Part shown: positions 1 to 5,458 of the stretch, in pieces | Numbering within the stretch: the stretch's first letter is position 1 | Layout: the number at the start of each line of letters is the position of its first letter | DNA from: Solirubrobacterales bacterium | GTDB lineage: Bacteria; Actinomycetota; Thermoleophilia; Solirubrobacterales; Solirubrobacteraceae | Assembly (NCBI GenBank): GCA_013695395.1 | Contig: JACDAP010000355.1 | Location: forward strand, 1-5,774 | Length of the DNA stretch: 5,774 nucleotides | Reading direction: 5' to 3' | Position numbers and translations under genes: made by a program | The notes under the pieces: generated by a model | Databases searched by the model: none | What the model was told of the DNA's origin: nothing | The model's input: the letters and a program-made list of their open reading frames with translations, nothing else

Positions 1-1
1 C

Positions 2-661
2 GCAGACCTCGCCGTCAACCCCGAGCTCCTCGCGGCCACCCCGCTCATCGAGGAGGCGATGCGCACGGCCGGCTTCGACCTCGATGCCCGCCACCCCCAG
101 CCGGGAACCTGGATCAGCAGCGAGGGCATGCCCGTGGACCTCCTCATCCCCGACGCGGTCTCGGGCCGGACCGGCCGGGGTCGCAGCGGACGCATCAAGC
201 CGCACTCCAACATGAGCACCCGGAGGGTGCGCGGGATCGAGGGCGCGCTCGTCGACCATGCACCGATGACCATCACCGCGCTCGATCCCGACGACCACCG
301 CGAGCACCAGTTGCAGGTGGCCGGGCCGATGGCCCTGCTCGTCGCCAAGCTCCACAAGGTCTCCGACCGGGAGGCCGAGGGAGCACGCCAGCGCCCACGC
401 GACGCCCACGACGTCTACCGGCTCCTGCGCGAGGTCGACCTGAACGTGTTCGTCGCCGGCTACGCCCGGCTCGCCGCGGCCGACGTCAGCCGACCCGTCA
501 CCGAAGAAGCGGTTGCGGCACTGGACCGGTTGTTCTCGGTGCCTGACAGTCCTGGCGCCGCTCAGGTGGCAGAAGCCGTCGACGGGCTCGTCGATGAACC
601 CCGAGATCTCGCGGTCCGGTGCGCGGTCCTCGCCGGGCAGCTGCTGCAGGCGATCAGCTGA
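2..661 (+). CDS. AbiEii-like nucleotidyltransferase, 5' end outside the window
   Basis: The reading frame is open from the left edge and ends at the TGA at 659-661, giving 219 visible residues. An internal ATG at 59 is not the likely start, because coding-like sequence continues upstream of it (ADLAVNPELL). The start fits the end of a nucleotidyltransferase-fold T-x-D-x-D-L motif, with the first Asp just outside the window. A third acidic strand follows at V45-D-L-L-I-P. Further on come an A-K-L-H-K segment and R-D-A-H-D-V-Y-R-L-L, the helical K/D signature typical of AbiEii/AbiGii-type transferases. In known AbiE systems this protein is a nucleotide-transferring toxin in phage abortive infection, paired with an upstream AbiEi antitoxin. 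No partner can be seen here because it would lie left of the window. About 40-50 N-terminal residues are probably missing. Family assignment is by motif pattern only; a non-toxic relative of the same fold is possible. Confidence 0.72.
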   Translation, partial: ADLAVNPELLAATPLIEEAMRTAGFDLDARHPQPGTWISSEGMPVDLLIPDAVSGRTGRGRSGRIKPHSNMSTRRVRGIEGALVDHAPMTITALDPDDHREHQLQVAGPMALLVAKLHKVSDREAEGARQRPRDAHDVYRLLREVDLNVFVAGYARLAAADVSRPVTEEAVAALDRLFSVPDSPGAAQVAEAVDGLVDEPRDLAVRCAVLAGQLLQAIS

Positions 662-679
662 CCGACTGACCGCGCTTTT

Positions 680-695
680 GGGCCCGTTTGGGCCC
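680..695. other. GC-rich hairpin after the nucleotidyltransferase gene
   Basis: Two GGGCCC blocks (680-685 and 690-695) can pair around a GTTT loop, 18 bases after the stop at 661. There is no T-run on the 3' side of either strand, so it is not a standard intrinsic terminator. It may still end or stabilise the upstream transcript. Confidence 0.35.
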
Positions 696-716
696 CGAAC
701 CGCCGGTCCGCTCACG

Positions 717-731
717 TACCCTCAGGTCATG
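717..731 (+). promoter_or_regulatory. putative leaderless promoter: TACCCT -10 box before ATG 729
   Basis: TACCCT at 717-722 matches the actinobacterial T-A-N-N-N-T -10 pattern. It lies six bases before ATG 729, so transcription would start on or next to the start codon. No convincing -35 box is present at the expected distance. The same layout recurs before the genes at 2328 and 2923. Confidence 0.4.
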
Positions 732-848
732 ACCACGTCACCGAGCTTCGCGCTCTGTGGCGGGAACCCAGGACTGGAGCGGACTTCGAGCGACTCGACT
801 TCCGCGACCGACCTCGCCGGAGTGCGCCTTTTGGGCACTCGTAATTAA
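729..848 (+). pseudogene. 39-residue ORF, possible 5' remnant of a truncated gene
   Basis: The ORF begins at ATG 729, just behind a leaderless-type -10 box, and reads MTTSPSFALCGGNPGLERTS and onward to a TAA at 846-848. That stop lies inside the tRNA-Thr fragment, so the ORF runs across the apparent junction at about 835-838. This suggests the start of an older gene whose remainder was replaced when the tRNA 3' half was placed here. The product resembles nothing I recognise and is rich in Ser and Thr. The +1 frame over the same bases gives a more protein-like segment (V-T-E-L-R-A-L-W-R-E-P) that also stops at the junction (TAA 841-843 register), so a frameshift in a decayed gene is possible. 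Both frames have only about 70% G/C at third positions, below that of the real genes here. Confidence 0.3.
820..840. repeat. hairpin abutting the tRNA fragment
   Basis: GAGTGC (820-825) pairs with GCACTC (835-840). A further CC/GG pair (827-828 with 833-834) encloses a TTTT loop, and G826 is bulged. The right arm runs into the tRNA anticodon loop (838-844), so the hairpin straddles the point where tRNA homology begins. Confidence 0.5.
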
Positions 849-879
849 GGGGTCAGTGGTTCGAATCCGCTCGTCGGCT
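838..879 (+). tRNA. 3' half of a tRNA-Thr(CGU) gene, 5' half absent (att-like remnant)
   Basis: The 3' half of a tRNA can be read directly. It has anticodon loop CTCGTAA (838-844) with anticodon CGT at 840-842, 3' anticodon stem TTAAG (845-849) and variable loop GGGTC (850-854). The T arm is AGTGG-TTCGAAT-CCGCT (855-871), whose five pairs include one T-G wobble. The 3' acceptor strand is CGTCGGC (872-878), followed by discriminator T (879). No CCA is encoded. The five bases before the loop (GGGCA) do not pair with TTAAG except at the last position. No GCCGACG acceptor 5' strand or D arm lies upstream, so the gene cannot fold as a whole tRNA. Loop sequence and the T discriminator both fit tRNA-Thr. 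Such half-tRNAs are the normal trace of tyrosine-recombinase integration at a tRNA gene. No integrase is visible in the window. Confidence 0.7.
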
Positions 880-945
880 CTCACTCATGGAAAGCCCTGG
901 AAACAGGCGGTGGAGCGTGAGCGCTCGCCGTCGCCGTCGATCGGG

Positions 946-962
946 GACGATGGGCGGGTATG
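946..962 (+). promoter_or_regulatory. weak leaderless-type promoter before ATG 960
   Basis: GACGAT (946-951) keeps the two most important -10 bases (A at position 2, T at position 6) and lies eight bases before ATG 960, the same spacing as at gene 2923. The first position is G rather than T, so it is a weak match. No clear purine-rich ribosome binding site is present; GGGCGGGT precedes the start. Confidence 0.28.
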
Positions 963-2291
963 CCGGGACCGGAGCAGACGACCGACGAGCTCCTCGCTGC
1001 GCTGGACGAGTCGGCGCTTCGTGGCATCGTGCGCTCGGCGCTGAATCGCCACGCTGATGTCGAGCGCGAGGTGCGGCTCGTCGCGGCGCGGGGGAGCGGG
1101 GATCTGGGTCAGGTCCGCGTGGAGGTTGATCGTGGACTGCGGACGCGGCGGTTCCTTGACTACCGGGCCAGCATGGCGTGGGCGCAGGAAGCGCGGCCGA
1201 TCGTCTCCGAGCTCGAGGCGCTCAGCGAGAGCGCGCCTTCGACCGAGCTGGTCGAGCTGCTGCAGCGCGCGGTCGGACATGTGGTCAAGGTGCTGCAGCG
1301 CGGGGACGACTCGTCCGGGGCGATCGGTGACGTCGCGCGGGAGCTCCTCGACTTGCACGCGGCGACCTGCGATGCGCTGGTCGCCGACCCGGTGAAGCTC
1401 GCGAAGTGGATGGTCCGCTTTCGCTTCGTCGATCAGGACTTCTTCGAGGCCGATCCGGTCCGCTACCGGCTCGCGCTCGGGGAACGCGGCATCGCCCACT
1501 ACCGCCGAGCGGTCATGAGCAGCGACAAGCCGCGCTCGTTCGCGGCTCGTTACGCGCGCGAGCGCCTGGCGGTGCTCGACGGTGACATCGAGGCGATCGT
1601 GAGACTGTTCGGCGGCGACCTCCGTGGTCCGCATCAGTTCGTCAACGTCGCGGAGGCGATGCAGGAGATCGGCCGCGAGGACGAGGTGCTCGCCTGGACG
1701 GCGCGAGGGATCGCGGAGACGACCGGATGGCAGACCGCCAAGCTCTACGACCTGGCCTGCGACGTTCACGCGCGGCAGGGCAACAGCGTCGAGGTGCTCG
1801 CGCTGCGGCGTCGGCAGCACGAGGCGTCGCCGTCGGTCTCGACCTACGGCAAGCTCCGCGCCGCGTCTGCCGCGCTCGATGCCTGGGAGCTCGAGCGCGA
1901 TGCGGGCCGGGCGGCGCTGCGACGCCTTGACGTGAGTGCGCTCATCGAGGCCATGCTCAGCGACGGCGACGGTGCACTCGCCTGGGAGACGGCGGTCGCG
2001 GCTACCGAGCACACGGTCGGCGATGAGCTTTGGCTTCGTCTCGCCGAGACCAGGGAGGGTGAGCACCCGGCCGACGCGGTGCTCGTCTACAGGCGCGTCG
2101 TGGAGCATGTGCTCGAGACGACAGGTCGCGGCGCGTACCTACGTGCGGTGAGGATCCTCAAGCGGGCCGCCGACGCGGCGCGGGCGGCGGGCGAGTCGGA
2201 CGCCTTCGCCGCGTACACGCTCGACCTTCGTGAGCGCCACCGACGGCGGCCGACCCTGATCGTCCTCCTCGACAAGGCGCGCCTGCCGTGA
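960..2291 (+). CDS. DUF6880-like helical-repeat protein (SWIM-protein C-terminal type, no zinc finger)
   Basis: This 443-residue protein is almost entirely predicted amphipathic helix, with no signal peptide or membrane segment. Residues about 9-45 (ELLAALDESALRGIVRSAL and on) match the short linker helices that follow the SWIM finger in bacterial SWIM proteins. Residues about 95-200 carry a hallmark pattern of that family's long C-terminal domain: L-V-E-L-L-Q-R-A, then ELLDLHAATCDALVADP, then F-F-E and Y-R-L-A-L-G-E-R-G-I-A-H-Y. Residues 225-440 form TPR-like helical pairs, ending in R-H-R-R-R-P-T-L-I-V-L-L-D-K-A. Only two cysteines are present (137 and 267) and no C-x-C...C-x-H motif, so the finger is missing rather than mutated. 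The ATG at 960 is preferred because homology-like sequence starts right after it. The pRiA4b-type gene follows after 36 bp on the same strand. The role is unknown; a scaffold or nucleic-acid-associated function is only a guess. Confidence 0.72.
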   Translation: MPGPEQTTDELLAALDESALRGIVRSALNRHADVEREVRLVAARGSGDLGQVRVEVDRGLRTRRFLDYRASMAWAQEARPIVSELEALSESAPSTELVELLQRAVGHVVKVLQRGDDSSGAIGDVARELLDLHAATCDALVADPVKLAKWMVRFRFVDQDFFEADPVRYRLALGERGIAHYRRAVMSSDKPRSFAARYARERLAVLDGDIEAIVRLFGGDLRGPHQFVNVAEAMQEIGREDEVLAWTARGIAETTGWQTAKLYDLACDVHARQGNSVEVLALRRRQHEASPSVSTYGKLRAASAALDAWELERDAGRAALRRLDVSALIEAMLSDGDGALAWETAVAATEHTVGDELWLRLAETREGEHPADAVLVYRRVVEHVLETTGRGAYLRAVRILKRAADAARAAGESDAFAAYTLDLRERHRRRPTLIVLLDKARLP

Positions 2292-2314
2292 GCGACCTGC
2301 TGAGGGGCCGCCCG

Positions 2315-2330
2315 TAGGCTGCGCGGGATG
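2315..2330 (+). promoter_or_regulatory. putative leaderless promoter: TAGGCT -10 box before ATG 2328
   Basis: TAGGCT (2315-2320) fits T-A-N-N-N-T and lies seven bases before ATG 2328, so a transcript starting at the ATG is expected. It sits in the 36-bp gap after the preceding gene. The pRiA4b-type gene may therefore have its own promoter in addition to read-through from 960. Confidence 0.45.
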
Positions 2331-2801
2331 GCGCGGACGTGGCTGCAGATCAAGGTCGACCTGGTGTCGGGACGCGGGGGTCGGATCGAGCCGTCCCCCG
2401 GCCGCATCTTCATCGTCAAGCCGGGGCATTCGTTCCAGCAGTTCGCCGACGCGATCAACGCGGCCTTCGCGCGATGGGACCTCTCGCACCTGCACAACTT
2501 CGAGCTCACCGACGGTCGCCTGATCGGGTATCCGGACGACTCGTTCGCGCCCGACATGGTCTGGCTGGATCACGCGAAGCTGAAGGTCACTCGGGAGGTG
2601 CGGGCCGGCGACGAGTTCGAGTACGTCTTCGACTTCGGCGACAACTGGCAGCACCAGTGCACGGTGCTCGAGGAGAAGGTCGACCCAGTCGAGGAGTACG
2701 GCCCGATCCCCGCGGGGCCGGTCGCGATCTGGGGCTGGGGATCGATCCCCGACCAGTACGGCCGTCGCTGGCTCGATGACGAGGGGGACGACGAGCCCTG
2801 A
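2328..2801 (+). CDS. pRiA4b ORF-3-like family protein
   Basis: This 157-residue soluble protein begins with a short beta strand (W-L-Q-I-K-V-D-L). It then has the family's helix and strand pattern: F-Q-Q-F-A-D-A-I-N-A-A-F at 36-47 and H-L-H-N-F at 54-58. The diagnostic F-E-Y-V-F-D-F-G-D-N-W-Q-H at 97-109 corresponds to the Y-x-Y-D-F-G-D-x-W-x-H motif of the plasmid pRiA4b ORF-3-like family (PF07929). The C-terminal part (W-G-W-G-S-I-P-D-Q-Y-G-R at 135-146) belongs to the variant without the usual Cys-rich tail, and the protein ends in an acidic D-E-G-D-D-E-P. Family members occur on plasmids, beside IS elements (IS1096 passenger type) and fused to other domains, and their biochemical role is not established. 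It is the second gene of a likely pair with the DUF6880-like gene. The start is fixed by the leaderless -10 box and the family N-terminus. Confidence 0.86.
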   Translation: MARTWLQIKVDLVSGRGGRIEPSPGRIFIVKPGHSFQQFADAINAAFARWDLSHLHNFELTDGRLIGYPDDSFAPDMVWLDHAKLKVTREVRAGDEFEYVFDFGDNWQHQCTVLEEKVDPVEEYGPIPAGPVAIWGWGSIPDQYGRRWLDDEGDDEP

Positions 2802-2886
2802 GCTGACAAGAAGTCGCGGGTTCGGCTGGCGTTCGTCAGACCAGATCGCAGAGAGCTGTGGTTGAGCGAACTTCATCGGATCAAAG

Positions 2887-2926
2887 TTTGCATGAACAGA
2901 GTTTGATGTAGCATGCGAGGGCATGC
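2887..2926 (+). promoter_or_regulatory. promoter of the ATPase gene with three phased GCATG elements
   Basis: TTTGCA (2887-2892, four of six to the -35 consensus) and TAGCAT (2909-2914) are separated by 16 bp, and ATG 2923 follows the -10 box by eight bases, giving a probably leaderless transcript. GCATG occurs at 2890-2894, 2911-2915 and 2921-2925, spaced 21 and 10 bp, so all three face the same side of the helix. The last two are full GCATGC palindromes covering the -10 box and the start codon. AGTTTG is repeated at 2885 and 2900. The 121-bp gap is clearly more A/T-rich than its surroundings. A repressor site is plausible but unproven. Confidence 0.5.
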
Positions 2927-4338
2927 GCTTCGTCGGACGCGATCACGACCTGCAGTTGCTCAACGAGCAGTACCGGGAGGTGGTGGAGTCGGGCGCGGGC
3001 AGGTTCATCTCGATGCGCGGGCGCCGCCGGGTCGGCAAGTCCACCCTCATCGAGGAGTTCCTGCGGCAGGCCGGGCTGCCACACGTCTTCTTCGCCGCCT
3101 CGCGCCAGAGCCTCGACCGGGAGCTCGAGATGTTCCTCGAGGAGCTTGCCGGAAGTGGGCTCGAGGCCGGCGAAAGCGTCCGCGCCGGGGTGACGCCGAG
3201 CACCTGGGAGGGCGCGCTGACGTTGCTGGCCCAGACGGCGGATACCGAGCGGCCCGCCGTCGTGGTGATCGACGAGTTTCCCTGGATGGTGGAGCAGGAC
3301 GAGTCGATCGAGGCCGTCTTTCAGAAGGCCTGGGACCGCAGGCTCAAGAAGGTCCCAGTGCTGCTGATCCTCGTCGGCTCTGACCTGGCCATGATGGAGG
3401 CGCTGACGAGCTACGGGAGGCCGCTGTACGGGCGCCCGACGCGCGAGATGGTGGTCGAACCGCTGACGCCCGCTGAGATCGGGGATCTGCTGCGGGTCGA
3501 CGCCGCCGAGGCGCTGGACGCCTACGCCACCATCGGCGGATTCCCGCAGCTCGCCATGGCCTGGCCGGCCGGTGCGTCCCGGGCGGAGTTCGTCGAGCGC
3601 ATGCTCCAGGACGAGCACTCCGCCTTCATCGTCAGCGGCGAGCGGTCGGTCACCGCCGAGTTCCCGCCGCAGACCAGCCCGCGCGCGGTGTTCTCCGCGA
3701 TCGGGTACGGCGAGACGGGCTTCAACCGCATCTCGCAGCGCGCCGGGATCGGCGCCTCTCAGCTGAGCGAGATCCTCAGCACGCTGGAGCAGAAGCGGGC
3801 CATCCGGAAGCTCATCCCGTTCGCCGGGAAGGACAACTCCAAGGCCAAGCGCTACGTCGTGTCCGACCCCTACCTGCGTTTCTGGCTTCGGTTCATCGAG
3901 CCGAACCTGGCGGTCGTCGAGCGAGGCCGCGGGCGCGCGGTCGCCGAACGCGTCGAGGCCTCGTGGATCGCCTACCGGGGAAAGGCCGTCGAGCCCATCG
4001 TCGGCGCATCCCTCGAGCGGCTGCTGCCGGACGAACGGTTCGGCGAGTCCCGCCACATCAGCGGGTACTGGACCCGCGACAACCGGATCGAGGTCGACCT
4101 CGTGGGATCTGAGGAGGGCCACGATCCCAGGAGGGCGAGCCTTGTCGGCTCGATCAAGTGGCGTGAGAACGACACCTTCGACCGCCATGACGCCAAGGCG
4201 CTGCAGGACCACCGAGGCAAGGTGCCACGCGCCGACTCCGGCACGCTTCTGGTGGGCATCTCCCGCCAGGGCTTCGAGGACAACCTGGGACTCGACGTTC
4301 AGCTCGGCCCCGACGACCTCATCGGCGCCTGGCGCTGA
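2923..4338 (+). CDS. ATPase with C-terminal DUF234 / PD-(D/E)XK nuclease-like region
   Basis: This 471-residue cytoplasmic protein has an N-terminal P-loop ATPase of the archaeal-type ATPase family (PF01637, within STAND/AAA-related MNS ATPases). Walker A is G33-RRRV-G38-K39-S40-T41. Walker B is V-V-V-I-D117-E118, followed by F-P-W-M. A sensor-like strand L-I-L-V-G-S-D lies at 148-154, and Y-G-R-P-L-Y-G-R-P at 164-172 may supply the arginine finger. A winged-helix segment follows (F267-N-R-I-S-Q-R-A to about 312), then the DUF234 landmark Y-L-R-F-W-L-R-F at 317-324. The end looks like a restriction-type nuclease core: Y-R-G-K-A-V-E357, then I-E390-V-D392-L-V and S-I-K412-W-R. These are consistent with acidic metal ligands and the catalytic lysine. 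Length is normal for the family, with no truncation. The biological role of these proteins is unsettled; defence or mobile-element functions have been suggested. The gene stands alone with its own promoter. Confidence 0.88.
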   Translation: MRFVGRDHDLQLLNEQYREVVESGAGRFISMRGRRRVGKSTLIEEFLRQAGLPHVFFAASRQSLDRELEMFLEELAGSGLEAGESVRAGVTPSTWEGALTLLAQTADTERPAVVVIDEFPWMVEQDESIEAVFQKAWDRRLKKVPVLLILVGSDLAMMEALTSYGRPLYGRPTREMVVEPLTPAEIGDLLRVDAAEALDAYATIGGFPQLAMAWPAGASRAEFVERMLQDEHSAFIVSGERSVTAEFPPQTSPRAVFSAIGYGETGFNRISQRAGIGASQLSEILSTLEQKRAIRKLIPFAGKDNSKAKRYVVSDPYLRFWLRFIEPNLAVVERGRGRAVAERVEASWIAYRGKAVEPIVGASLERLLPDERFGESRHISGYWTRDNRIEVDLVGSEEGHDPRRASLVGSIKWRENDTFDRHDAKALQDHRGKVPRADSGTLLVGISRQGFEDNLGLDVQLGPDDLIGAWR

Positions 4339-4440
4339 ACCGGGCCACAGCCCGGCCGCGCCGAGGCACTCGTCGGCGACCCCACCACCGTGAGCGCGTC
4401 CGTCTCCGCGCTCGCCACCGACCTGCTGGAGCTCTTGTGA
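4339..4440 (+). pseudogene. coding-like tail directly behind the ATPase stop
   Basis: Immediately after the ATPase TGA the same frame stays open for 33 codons to a TGA at 4438-4440, and 31 of the 33 end in G or C. The last part (GDPTTVSASVSALATDLLEL) reads like the C-terminal helix of a real protein that has lost its front. It may be the 3' remnant of a gene cut when the ATPase gene arrived. Alternatives are a C-terminal extension lost by a stop mutation, a GTG-started peptide from 4390, or chance in high-GC DNA. I do not recognise the parent family. Confidence 0.33.
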
Positions 4441-4547
4441 GACGTTCCGACAGCGCAACGCCCCGAAGGTGACAGTGCGCGTCCATCCCATGAGCGGGTG
4501 GCGCGGCGCTGCGGTTCATGGCCGGGACCGGATCGACCGCTCCGGAA

Positions 4548-4584
4548 CGACGACGGGCCCGCGATCTGTGCGGGCCCGTCGTCG
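4548..4584. terminator. perfect 15-bp hairpin between convergent genes, bidirectional terminator candidate
   Basis: Bases 4548-4562 (CGACGACGGGCCCGC) are exactly complementary to 4570-4584, with a seven-base loop GATCTGT. The hairpin lies 18 bases beyond the stop of the minus-strand gene (4603) and about 210 bases after the plus-strand ATPase stop. No T-run follows on the plus strand, and only TT follows on the minus strand. It would be a GC-only terminator of the kind common in actinobacteria, primarily for the minus-strand gene. Confidence 0.68.
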
Positions 4585-4602
4585 GTACGAGTGGCTCCGA
4601 GC

Positions 4603-5370
4603 TCAGTTGCCGGGCAGGACCTGCTTGGCGTCCTGCTCGCCGCGCATGCCGGCCGGGTTGTAACCTGTGAACTGGATCGAGAGTTGGCCTCCGACCTTGC
4701 GCGCCTCGGCCGGGAGCTTCTGCTTCAGCTGCCACGTGCCGTTCGTGATCTTGACGTTGTAGAAGAGGCTTGTCGTGTTGGTCGTGCTCGAGAACGGGTA
4801 GTCGAGGCGGATCCGCACGACCCCGCGCGCCAGCGAGGAGATCGTTCCCGAGACCGTGAGGTTGCCGGACTTGTCGAGCTTGGCGACCTCGCGCTTCAGC
4901 CGGGCGGGACGGTTGGCGGCACGGACGCGGACGTTGTCCGCGAACGTGTCGTCGTCACCGTTGTAGATGAACGTGATGATGCCGGACCGCAGCTTGCTCG
5001 CCTTCGCCGAGAGCTTCCTGGTGAACTTCAGATTCCGCGTCTCCGGGTCGATGGCGACCGTGAACTTCGTGGTCGTCCCGTTGGAGACATATGTCACGGC
5101 GACCAACCCGCTGGCACGCGCGGTCAGCGAGGCGAGCACGTCGAGCTTCCGGTCCGTGACGGTCGCGCGGAACACCTGGAGCTTGGCCGGGAACTTCTCG
5201 ACTCCCGGAGTCGGAAGCGGGTTCGGGTTCGGCGTCGGCTTGGGAGCCTTGCAGTTGGCGCCCGTCGCGACGCCGGGAGGGCAGACGGGCTTCTGAGCCG
5301 CCGCGGGCCCGGCGAAGGTGCCGAGAGCGACGCTCGCGGCGGCTATCGGGAGAAGGATGTGCTTGAGCAT
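4603..5370 (-). CDS. secreted two-repeat beta-rich protein, function unknown
   Basis: This 255-residue protein has a classic Sec signal peptide: M-L-K-H, a hydrophobic core I-L-L-P-I-A-A-A-S-V-A-L, then G-P-A-A-A with likely cleavage before Q26. The mature start carries a C30-P-P-G-x6-C40 loop that could form a disulfide, followed by a Pro-rich linker (about 43-56). Two similar domains follow, about 68-148 and 162-246. Each runs L-x-V, about 10 residues to a G-x-V strand, a Thr/Ser-rich strand pair, then L-K-x-x-x-K-L-x-A-x-A and a G-x-(I/L)-x-(I/F)-x-F/Y-x-G-Y-like strand. This points to tandem immunoglobulin-like or similar beta sandwiches. No enzyme motif is visible, so an extracellular adhesion or structural role is a guess. 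The ATG at 5370 is fixed by the signal peptide, and a weak GAGG (5378-5375) sits four bases upstream. Such CPPG-type exported proteins are common in Thermoleophilia (recollection, not searched). Confidence 0.85.
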   Translation of the reverse strand: MLKHILLPIAAASVALGTFAGPAAAQKPVCPPGVATGANCKAPKPTPNPNPLPTPGVEKFPAKLQVFRATVTDRKLDVLASLTARASGLVAVTYVSNGTTTKFTVAIDPETRNLKFTRKLSAKASKLRSGIITFIYNGDDDTFADNVRVRAANRPARLKREVAKLDKSGNLTVSGTISSLARGVVRIRLDYPFSSTTNTTSLFYNVKITNGTWQLKQKLPAEARKVGGQLSIQFTGYNPAGMRGEQDAKQVLPGN

Positions 5371-5458
5371 GAGACCTCGAAGTCGTGGTGAAGGAGGCAG
5401 TGTTGGATTTCCTACCCACCCGCAGCCTGCCAGAAAGCTGACGCGGTTGTTACCGACT

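Noticed and set aside
680..695. Rho-independent terminator after the nucleotidyltransferase gene
   Set aside because: The hairpin is real, but the T-run is on the wrong side, so it is listed only as a hairpin.
780..879. A complete tRNA gene
   Set aside because: No D arm or 5' acceptor strand complementary to CGTCGGC occurs upstream, and the 5' side of the anticodon stem does not pair.
885..2108. 407-residue open frame on the minus strand
   Set aside because: It lies opposite the DUF6880-like gene and is rich in Arg, Leu, Asp and His as expected of antisense GC-rich coding DNA. No family motif or start signal is present.
2139..2924. 261-residue minus-strand frame
   Set aside because: It spans the pRiA4b-type gene and two intergenic regions on the opposite strand, with no motif or ribosome binding site.
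2881..4491. 536-residue open frame on the minus strand, longer than the ATPase gene
   Set aside because: It is the antisense shadow of the ATPase gene, whose Walker A/B motifs are unmistakable. The minus product has no recognisable domain and starts in the promoter of the other gene's opposite side.
4498..5391. 297-residue open frame on the plus strand
   Set aside because: It is opposite the secreted-protein gene. The minus frame has a signal peptide and a repeated domain, while this one is a low-complexity Arg/Asp/Val shadow and runs through the hairpin at 4548-4584.
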